DNA from: 1XD8-76 sp051880335
GTDB lineage: Bacteria; Bacillota; Clostridia; Lachnospirales; Lachnospiraceae
Direction of reading: 5' to 3'
Length of the DNA: 10,881 nt
Assembly (NCBI GenBank): GCA_051880335.1
Contig: JBJENT010000173.1
Span: 1-10,881, forward strand
Shown: positions 1 to 4,859 of the stretch, one piece after another
Position numbering within the stretch: position 1 is the stretch's first letter
Layout: the number at the start of each line of letters is the position of its first letter
Translations under genes and position numbers: made by a program
The notes under the pieces: model-generated
The model's database searches: none
Seen by the model: only the letters and a program-made list of their open reading frames with translations
Told to the model about the DNA's origin: nothing

Positions 1-6
1 AACAAA

Positions 7-28
7 TGTTCTTTTTCTTTTTTGAACA
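7..28. promoter_or_regulatory. TGTTC/GAACA inverted repeat below the ulaC-type gene
   Basis: TGTTC at 7-11 and GAACA at 24-28 form an inverted pair with a 12-nt A/T-only-like spacer. The same pentamer is heavily enriched in the ulaG-ulaE intergenic region. It lies after the EIIA stop codon and would precede the next minus-strand gene, so it may be a further operator for a downstream PTS gene. This is inference from motif sharing; the next gene is outside the window. Confidence 0.35.
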
Positions 29-44
29 GATTTTTTGCAATTCA

Positions 45-69
45 TCTCACCACCTATAGAGGTGGGAGA
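45..69 (-). terminator. Hairpin after the EIIA gene (weak terminator or processing hairpin)
   Basis: CACCT (51-55) pairs with AGGTG (60-64) around an ATAG loop. The stem extends through C50-G65 and, after a one-base bulge, through TCTC (45-48) with GAGA (66-69). On the minus strand it lies about 30 nt after the EIIA stop. No uridine run follows directly, so it may only partly terminate, or it may tune or stabilise mRNA between two PTS genes. Confidence 0.4.
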
Positions 70-97
70 ATTCTTGCTTGTTTCATGTTAAAAAATC

Positions 98-583
98 CTA
101 AAAATCCTCTTCACAAGGATATTTCTTCTCAGCTTCCAAAATATCTTCGGGTGTTCTGGCAGCAGCCAGGGCATCCAGCAGATCATCATTCATAAAGATG
201 GCAGATAACTGCTGGATGTTATTCATATGCTCATCCGGATTGGTTGAAGATAAGGTGAAGAAAAGATTAGCTTCTTTTTTCTCTCCGTCTTCATCCACGC
301 CAAAATCAATCATTTTTTCCGATACCATGAATCCAACGCCGGTCTTATATGCACCGGTCGCATTCTCCGTTGTATGCGGCATAGCTACATTATGGTCAAA
401 AACGACATAGGGTCCGTATTTTTCGATGCACGCAACGATCTGTTTGTAGTATTCCGCATCTACACTTCCATCTTCTACTAAAGACTCTGCGCTGAGACGG
501 ACAGCTTCCTGCCACGTAACCCCTTCGCCATCAATAAAACGATAGTGTTTTTTCTCCACAATTGTCTGTAAAACAGATGCCAT
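98..583 (-). CDS. ulaC: PTS ascorbate-type EIIA component (UlaC-like)
   Basis: A 161-residue cytoplasmic protein of the PTS EIIA type 2 (mannitol/fructose/ascorbate) fold. It would accept phosphate from phospho-HPr on a histidine and pass it to the EIIB of a sugar transporter. The family signature around the active histidine is visible at residues 61-72, V-F-D-H-N-V-A-M-P-H-T-T, with His70 the probable phosphorylation site and His64 nearby. The length fits E. coli UlaC (about 154 residues). The ATG at 583 follows AGGAGG with an 8-nt gap. It lies 46 bp below ulaG on the same strand, so the two are probably one operon; EIIB and EIIC would be expected past the left edge. EIIA proteins for other sugars look similar, so the ascorbate assignment rests largely on the ulaG and ulaE neighbours. 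Confidence 0.85.
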   Translation of the reverse strand: MASVLQTIVEKKHYRFIDGEGVTWQEAVRLSAESLVEDGSVDAEYYKQIVACIEKYGPYVVFDHNVAMPHTTENATGAYKTGVGFMVSEKMIDFGVDEDGEKKEANLFFTLSSTNPDEHMNNIQQLSAIFMNDDLLDALAAARTPEDILEAEKKYPCEEDF

Positions 584-629
584 TTTCTCTGCCTCCTAAT
601 TTATTTTCCAAAAGCGTCTCTTCGTCAAA

Positions 630-1733
630 TTATAAACAGGATCTGTAAGGAATGTTCTGAGGTGCTTCAAAGCAGTCTTCAAAACCTCTTCTGTGGTGAT
701 AATAAATCTTATCCTTATCCTGTGGATATACATATTTTCCACCGACCTGCCAGAAGAACGGATGGAATTTATATTCATTACGATCCTTTTTGAAATCATA
801 AAGAAGTTTGATCTCTTCGCAGTCTGCCTGGAAATTCGTCCAGACATCCCAGTGAATCGGAACTACTACTTTGCACTGAAGATTTTCAGCCATACGAAGA
901 ATATCCGTAGATGTCATTTTATCCTGCATACCAATCGGATTCTCGCCGAAAGATCCAAAGGCTACATCAATATCATAATCTTTACCATGTTTTGCAAAAT
1001 AGATGGAGAAATGGGAATCTCCTGAATGATAAATATTGCCACCCGGTGTTTTGATCAGATAGTTTACTGCTTTTTCGTCCATATCGGTAGGACATACGCC
1101 GGTAAGCTCTTCACGATCCGGGCCGGTTGAATCTGTTGTAACGATACAGGTACGGTCGAAACTGTCCAGACAAACGATTTCGATATCTTTCAGCTTTATC
1201 GTATCACCAGGTTTAACAGTTACACAACGTTCTTCCGGTACTCCCCATTTCACCCAGGTCTCTACCGATTTCTTTGGTCCAATAAACGGAACCGGAATCT
1301 CTTTTCCGTTTTCATCTGTTGTTGTCATGCCACTCTGGATAACATGTGCAGCCCATTCAGCCGACATATGATCCTGATGATAATGGGTAGCCAGCACTGC
1401 ATCAACCTGTTTAAAGGCAAATGGGTCAATAACAAATGGTACATTTCGAAGATTCGGCTGCATAGCGCGTCCACCACACATATTAGCCATCTGATGTCCG
1501 ACTTTCATTTTCCCATCTCCATGGGTTCTCTTTCCATTACCACACCATAAATCAATTGTGATGTTTGCGCCGCCCGGTGTTTTCATCCAGATACCTGTAC
1601 AGCCCAGCCACCACATTGCTACGTTTCCAGGCTGAACGACTTCATTTTCAATGTCTTCAACCAACCAGGTGCCCCATTCCGGGAACGTGCTCATAATCCA
1701 GCTTTCCCTGGTCATTTCTGAAACTTTACTCAT
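630..1733 (-). CDS. ulaG: L-ascorbate-6-phosphate lactonase UlaG
   Basis: A 367-residue metallo-beta-lactamase-fold hydrolase. UlaG opens the lactone ring of L-ascorbate-6-phosphate to give 3-keto-L-gulonate-6-phosphate, the first cytoplasmic step after PTS import of ascorbate. The metal-binding signature H-Y-H-Q-D-H is at residues 117-122, with further ligand motifs H-S-G-D at 236-239 and P-I-H-W-D at 293-297. The N-terminal stretch W-W-L-G-C-T-G-I at 41-48 is typical of the family. E. coli UlaG is about 354 residues. The reading frame is open 11 codons further (TTG at 1766), but the ATG at 1733 has GGGAGGT just upstream and matches the family N-terminus, so it is taken as the start. It is the first gene of the minus-strand operon, with a promoter and operator-like repeats upstream. 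The family identity is clear; the physiological substrate is inferred. Confidence 0.93.
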   Translation of the reverse strand: MSKVSEMTRESWIMSTFPEWGTWLVEDIENEVVQPGNVAMWWLGCTGIWMKTPGGANITIDLWCGNGKRTHGDGKMKVGHQMANMCGGRAMQPNLRNVPFVIDPFAFKQVDAVLATHYHQDHMSAEWAAHVIQSGMTTTDENGKEIPVPFIGPKKSVETWVKWGVPEERCVTVKPGDTIKLKDIEIVCLDSFDRTCIVTTDSTGPDREELTGVCPTDMDEKAVNYLIKTPGGNIYHSGDSHFSIYFAKHGKDYDIDVAFGSFGENPIGMQDKMTSTDILRMAENLQCKVVVPIHWDVWTNFQADCEEIKLLYDFKKDRNEYKFHPFFWQVGGKYVYPQDKDKIYYHHRRGFEDCFEAPQNIPYRSCL

Positions 1734-1789
1734 AGAATTTACCTCCCTTTCTTTATTTGTTCTCAAACATTCTTGTTTCGGTCATAATC

Positions 1790-1855
1790 TTGAACACAAA
1801 CATTTCTATTATTGAACATAAACAATTTTGTTTTTGAACATAAATATTTCTGCAT
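1790..1855. repeat. Three 22-bp phased direct repeats over the ulaG start site (putative operator)
   Basis: Three contiguous units start at 1790, 1812 and 1834. Each begins TTGAACA followed by YAAAYA, so GAACA recurs at exactly 22-bp steps, two helical turns, on the same DNA face. The middle unit contains AAACAA-TT-TTGTTT (1820-1833), a perfect inverted repeat. The array starts directly below the predicted -10 of the ulaG promoter and covers about +1 to +62, where a bound repressor would block initiation. Binding by a DeoR/GlpR-type protein is inferred. Confidence 0.7.
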
Positions 1856-1857
1856 TT

Positions 1858-1887
1858 ACTATATCTCACATATTTTCCTTTTTTCAA
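1858..1887 (-). promoter_or_regulatory. ulaG promoter
   Basis: On the minus strand TTGAAA (1882-1887) and TATAGT (1858-1863) are separated by 18 bp, each one mismatch from the sigma-70/sigma-A consensus. The predicted start is near 1851, giving a leader of about 118 nt to the ulaG ATG. The three 22-bp repeats begin immediately downstream. Confidence 0.65.
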
Positions 1888-2044
1888 GTCTATTTTTGTT
1901 CGGTTTTATGTGCGTTATATCATTTGTAGCTTGATTTATATTCCTTTTTGTGCGTATTTACCATATTGACTGTTTATCACTTTCTCCCGTATTTAAGCCA
2001 TTTCTTTCACATTTTTTTCGTAATGTATTATATTTTGTTTTTTA

Positions 2045-2062
2045 TGTTCGTTTTATTTGTTC
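2045..2062. promoter_or_regulatory. Paired TGTTC boxes upstream of the ulaE promoter
   Basis: TGTTC occurs at 2045-2049 and 2058-2062, a direct pair 13 bp apart (TGTTCGTTT and TGTTCATTT). They lie about 110 bp before the ulaE transcription start and could act as an upstream operator that loops to the downstream cluster. This is inferred from motif sharing only. Confidence 0.45.
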
Positions 2063-2134
2063 ATTTTGCCGAAAATGTTTTTTATGCAAATTGTACCATT
2101 TTATAAAATGACATAAAAAACATCATATACCATC

Positions 2135-2163
2135 TTGAAAATGTATGATTTTACTATTATAAT
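2135..2163 (+). promoter_or_regulatory. ulaE promoter
   Basis: TTGAAA (2135-2140), a 17-bp spacer and a perfect TATAAT (2158-2163) make the best sigma-A-type promoter in the region. The predicted start is near 2170, leaving a leader of about 315 nt before ulaE. No better-placed promoter was found nearer the gene: TATAGT at 2330 and TAAAAT at 2352 lack a reasonable -35. Confidence 0.65.
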
Positions 2164-2218
2164 GACTTATATAAACTTGTTTTACAGTTTTTTATGATTT
2201 TTATCGTTGTTTGTTTTT

Positions 2219-2291
2219 TGTTCGTTATGTTCGAGTAAATGTTCTTTTAAATGTTCGTTTTTATTTTTATGAGTTTTTATCGAACATAACG
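2219..2291. promoter_or_regulatory. Operator-like cluster: 12-bp tandem repeats inside a 12-bp inverted repeat
   Basis: Three direct repeats of 12 bp start at 2228, 2240 and 2252, each TGTTC followed by an A/T-rich tail; another TGTTC is at 2219. A perfect inverted repeat, CGTTATGTTCGA (2223-2234) and TCGAACATAACG (2280-2291), brackets the cluster with a 45-bp spacer. The half-site TATGTTCGA resembles the TGTTCG half-site known for GlpR of the DeoR family. The cluster is about 50-120 bp after the predicted ulaE start, so it could be a roadblock operator, or the inverted arms could pair in the RNA leader. Confidence 0.6.
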
Positions 2292-2410
2292 TATGGCGGT
2301 GCATGTCGTACTGCTTATGCACAAGCTAGTATAGTATTTCCTGAAATGTGTTAAAATATCACCAGGAGATTCTATCCGCTAAAAATAATAAGCAAAGCAA
2401 AAATCAAAAC

Positions 2411-2461
2411 AATAGTAAAAACGAAAAAAACAAAATAATAGTAAAAATGAAGAAACAAAAT
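2411..2461 (+). repeat. A-rich 26-bp tandem repeat in the ulaE leader
   Basis: Two adjacent copies (2411-2436 and 2437-2461) share AATAGTAAAAAYGAA and end in ACAAAAT. The block is purine-rich and would be unstructured in RNA just before the ulaE ribosome binding site. The same AATAGTAAAA string recurs at 4539-4548 in the ptsH leader. Confidence 0.5.
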
Positions 2462-2484
2462 AATATACGAAAGGAAAACATCCT

Positions 2485-3327
2485 ATGAAAGCATACTCAA
2501 TTGGTCTTTATGAGAAAGCAATGCCCAAATCCATGTCCTGGAAAGAGAAACTGGAATGTGCCAGGGAATGTGGTTATGATTTTGTGGAAATAAGTATTGA
2601 CGAAACAGACGACAAGCTGGCCCGCCTGGAATGGACCGATAAGGAACGTCTGGATTTAGTAAAAACAATGAAGGAAGTCGGCATCCCGATCCGAAGCATG
2701 TGTCTTTCCGGACATCGCAAATATCCCTTCGGTTCTTCCGATCCTGCTATTCGGGAGCGCAGCATGGAAATTATGGAAAAAGCAATAAATCTGGCAGACG
2801 ATCTCGGAATTCGCATCATTCAGCTGGCAGGATATGATGTGTATTACGAAGAAGGCAGTGAAGAAAGTGAGCGGCTTTTCCGCGAGAATCTCAAGAGAGC
2901 AACTCGCATGGCTGCTTCCAAAGGCATCCTCATGGGCTTTGAAACCATGGAAACCGAATTTATGAACACAACAGAAAAAGCCATGAAATATGTTAATCTG
3001 ATAGACAATCCTTATTTAGGAGTGTATCCGGATTCCGGTAATCTTACCAATGCTGCTGTTACCTATGGCACAAGTGTACTGGATGATCTGGAAACCGGCA
3101 GAGATCATATTTTTGCACTTCATTTAAAAGAAACTGTCCCGGGAAAATTCCGGGAAATCCCATTTCTTACCGGCCATGTAGATTTTGAATCCATCATTGC
3201 AAAGGCATGGGATCTTGGCATCAGACGTTATGTAACAGAAATGTGGGATGTGGGTAACGAAAGCTGGAAAGAAGATATTAAATTTGCATGCAGCAGTATG
3301 AGCGCAATTTTAGATAAACAAGTGTAA
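2485..3327 (+). CDS. ulaE: L-xylulose/L-ribulose-5-phosphate 3-epimerase UlaE
   Basis: A 280-residue TIM-barrel enzyme of the UlaE/SgaU/SgbU family (E. coli UlaE about 284 residues). It converts L-xylulose-5-phosphate to L-ribulose-5-phosphate, a late step of ascorbate catabolism leading to D-xylulose-5-phosphate. Family signatures are G-L-Y-E-K-A-M-P (7-14), S-M-C-L-S-G-H-R (71-78), P-F-G-S (81-84), I-Q-L-A-G-Y-D-V-Y-Y-E (112-122) and the metal-binding set Glu153, Asp183, His213 and Glu252. All four metal positions are intact. The ATG at 2485 follows AAAGGA with a 9-nt gap. It is divergent from ulaG and 63 bp before the beta-propeller gene on the same strand. The decarboxylase (UlaD) and 4-epimerase (UlaF) of the E. 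coli pathway are not in the window. Family assignment is firm; sugar specificity is inferred from context. Confidence 0.92.
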   Translation: MKAYSIGLYEKAMPKSMSWKEKLECARECGYDFVEISIDETDDKLARLEWTDKERLDLVKTMKEVGIPIRSMCLSGHRKYPFGSSDPAIRERSMEIMEKAINLADDLGIRIIQLAGYDVYYEEGSEESERLFRENLKRATRMAASKGILMGFETMETEFMNTTEKAMKYVNLIDNPYLGVYPDSGNLTNAAVTYGTSVLDDLETGRDHIFALHLKETVPGKFREIPFLTGHVDFESIIAKAWDLGIRRYVTEMWDVGNESWKEDIKFACSSMSAILDKQV

Positions 3328-3390
3328 TTTCCGGATTTCATCTTCCCATACAGATTTCAATAACACAAAAAGCACAGGAGGCAACTTATT

Positions 3391-4455
3391 ATGAAAGTTG
3401 AAAAGAAAGTTATTTCAAATTTAAATAAATGCTATGCCCTGGCAGAGCTGAGCTATAAAGGGGAACACTGCTTTCTCGTAGCAGCCGAAAAACAGGATCC
3501 CTGTTATCTCTTTGCAGAAGACGGTACAAAACTGGAAACCGTCTGGACCAAACCGGGCGGTGTCATGACGATGGCTCAGGTTCCCGGCTCCGACGGGCAG
3601 TTTCTTGCCACCCACAAATTCTACTCTCCCAACGATTCTCTGGATGCCAGAATTGTGATCGCCACACCAAAGGGCAAGGATAACTGGGAAATCCGCACTC
3701 TGTGCAAAGCCCCGTTTGTACACCGATTCGGCATATTAAACCGTGGTGGCATCAACTATCTTATTGTATGCTGTTTAAAAACAGGCCACGAATACAAAAA
3801 CGACTGGCGTTTCAAAGGTGCATGCTTCGGTGCTGTTCTCCCATCCGATTTATCCGGTTTTGATGAGGAGCATCCGCTTCCGCTTACTCTGATCAAGGAT
3901 GGTTTACTGAAAAACCACGGGTATTCTCTCATAAAGCATGGCGGACATGACGCAGCCTTAATTGCCTGTGAAGAAGGCACTTTCCTGTTCGATCCCCCGT
4001 CTGTCCTTGGTGCAGAATGGGAAGTCACACAGATCAGCTCCATTCCATCCAGTGATTCTGTCCTGATTGATTTTGACAACGATGGTCAATTAGAACTGGG
4101 ATGTATCAGTCCATTCCATGGTGCATCTCTTACCATTTATCATTTGGATGAACACGGAAATTATATTCCTCAATGGAAATATGACCGTCCGGAATCCGAA
4201 ACAGAAATGATCCATGCCACCTGGGCATGCGAAATGCTTGGAAAGAACACATGGATCGTTGGCTGGAGAAAAGGAACCAAGAACACTATCGCCATTACAT
4301 GGGATGAAGAAGCCGGAACCTATAAAACAGAAATGATCGATCAAAATACCGGTTGTGCCAATGCGCTTCACTTCGTAAATAAAGATGGAAAAGATGTTAT
4401 TGTCGGCACCAATCGTGAGATTGATGAAGTTGCTCTCTACACTATTACAGAATAA
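3391..4455 (+). CDS. Cytoplasmic FG-GAP-like beta-propeller protein, function unknown
   Basis: A 354-residue protein with no signal peptide or membrane helix. I do not recognise a characterised family. It shows about six blade-like repeats of hydrophobic strands ending in Gly turns, around residues 58-92, 109-131, 175-197, 221-250, 273-302 and 322-351. The fourth carries an FG-GAP/VCBS-type acidic loop, D-F-D-N-D-G-Q-L-E (227-235), the usual Ca-binding form. Most blades have a His at a similar place (75, 111, 176, 243, 275, 327), which could line the central channel and bind metal or a sugar acid. The ATG follows AGGAGG. It lies 63 bp below ulaE with no terminator between, so co-transcription and a role with ascorbate or sugar-acid intermediates are likely, for example as a lactonase, isomerase or mutarotase-like enzyme. 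That role is inference. It could instead be a non-enzymatic ligand-binding propeller. Confidence 0.75.
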   Translation: MKVEKKVISNLNKCYALAELSYKGEHCFLVAAEKQDPCYLFAEDGTKLETVWTKPGGVMTMAQVPGSDGQFLATHKFYSPNDSLDARIVIATPKGKDNWEIRTLCKAPFVHRFGILNRGGINYLIVCCLKTGHEYKNDWRFKGACFGAVLPSDLSGFDEEHPLPLTLIKDGLLKNHGYSLIKHGGHDAALIACEEGTFLFDPPSVLGAEWEVTQISSIPSSDSVLIDFDNDGQLELGCISPFHGASLTIYHLDEHGNYIPQWKYDRPESETEMIHATWACEMLGKNTWIVGWRKGTKNTIAITWDEEAGTYKTEMIDQNTGCANALHFVNKDGKDVIVGTNREIDEVALYTITE

Positions 4456-4587
4456 CAAAATTGCATAACATTATAATTCAAAAACTGTAGTATAATGAAA
4501 TCACAAAATAGAAGAACTACAAAATAACTAAATCACAGAATAGTAAAAGGAACAAACAAATAAAAAACGAAAAAGGAGAATAAAAAC
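4456..4587 (+). promoter_or_regulatory. ptsH leader with candidate promoter
   Basis: No terminator follows the propeller gene. Two perfect TATAAT hexamers occur at 4472-4477 and 4491-4496, but neither has a good -35 at 16-18 bp, so the promoter call is tentative. The rest of the leader is A-rich, with repeated ACAAAATA (4503-4510 and 4519-4526) and AATAGTAAAA (4539-4548) also found before ulaE. AGGAG near 4574 serves ptsH. Confidence 0.45.
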
Positions 4588-4845
4588 ATGAAATCATTTG
4601 AGTACACAATCACAGATCCAGTAGGTATCCACGCAAGACCGGCAGGCAATCTTGCCAAAGAGGCAAAACAGTATGAATCTGTTATCACCATTACCAAAGA
4701 TGGTAAAAGTGCAGAAGCGAAAAAATTAATGGCTCTCATGGCACTTGGTGTAAAACAGGGTGACACTGTTACTGTTTCTATTGAAGGTGCTGATGAAGAA
4801 ACCGTTGCTGCAAAGATGGAAGAATTTTTCAAAGCGAACTTATAA
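4588..4845 (+). CDS. ptsH: HPr phosphocarrier protein of the PTS
   Basis: An 85-residue HPr, the usual length. It takes phosphate from enzyme I on His15 and delivers it to EIIA proteins. The active-site signature G-I-H-A-R-P-A spans residues 13-19 with His15 and Arg17 in place. Unusually for a Firmicute HPr, residue 46 is Lys (codon AAA at 4723-4725) in K-K-L-M-A-L-M-A-L-G, where B. subtilis HPr has the regulatory Ser46 in K-S-I-M-G-V-M-S-L-G. The register is ungapped, counting from His15. Such a protein should not be a substrate for HPr kinase at this site. It is 14 bp ahead of ptsI and forms the normal ptsHI pair. AGGAG precedes the ATG by 9 nt. Phosphotransfer function is firm; loss of seryl control is inferred. 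Confidence 0.96.
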   Translation: MKSFEYTITDPVGIHARPAGNLAKEAKQYESVITITKDGKSAEAKKLMALMALGVKQGDTVTVSIEGADEETVAAKMEEFFKANL

Positions 4846-4859
4846 TTCCGGAGGTTGTC

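Larger units (their letters stand above)
1734..2484. other. Long A/T-rich divergent regulatory region (ulaG / ulaE)
   Basis: This 751-bp stretch has no convincing gene. It contains facing promoters for ulaG and ulaE and a dense set of TGTTC/GAACA pentamers. Plus-strand TGTTC starts at 1758, 1897, 2045, 2058, 2219, 2228, 2240 and 2252; GAACA starts at 1792, 1814, 1836 and 2282. Twelve copies in about 530 bp is far above the one or so expected by chance. The final 100 bp before ulaE is an A-rich, C-poor leader with a tandem repeat. Confidence 0.8.

Noticed and set aside
596..1025. Open frames on both strands within the ulaG 3' half
   Set aside because: They lie in other frames of a clearly coding gene and resemble no protein family.
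1909..1922. Possible CcpA cre site (TGTGCGTTATATCA)
   Set aside because: It fails at the central CG and at several conserved positions of the cre consensus.
2299..2322. GTGCAT/ATGCAC inverted repeat with 12-nt spacer as a terminator or riboswitch
   Set aside because: The stem is six pairs with no T-run and no match to a riboswitch class that I recognise.
2303..2329. Eight-codon leader reading frame M-S-Y-C-L-C-T-S in the ulaE leader
   Set aside because: Only a weak GGCGG precedes it, there is no codon bias linked to the pathway, and frames this short are common by chance.
2330..2357. Alternative ulaE promoter -10 elements (TATAGT, TAAAAT)
   Set aside because: No acceptable -35 at 16-18 bp for either, unlike the 2135-2163 promoter.
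2411..2461. Possible CRISPR-like or mobile repeat
   Set aside because: Only two directly adjacent low-complexity A-rich copies, with no spacers.
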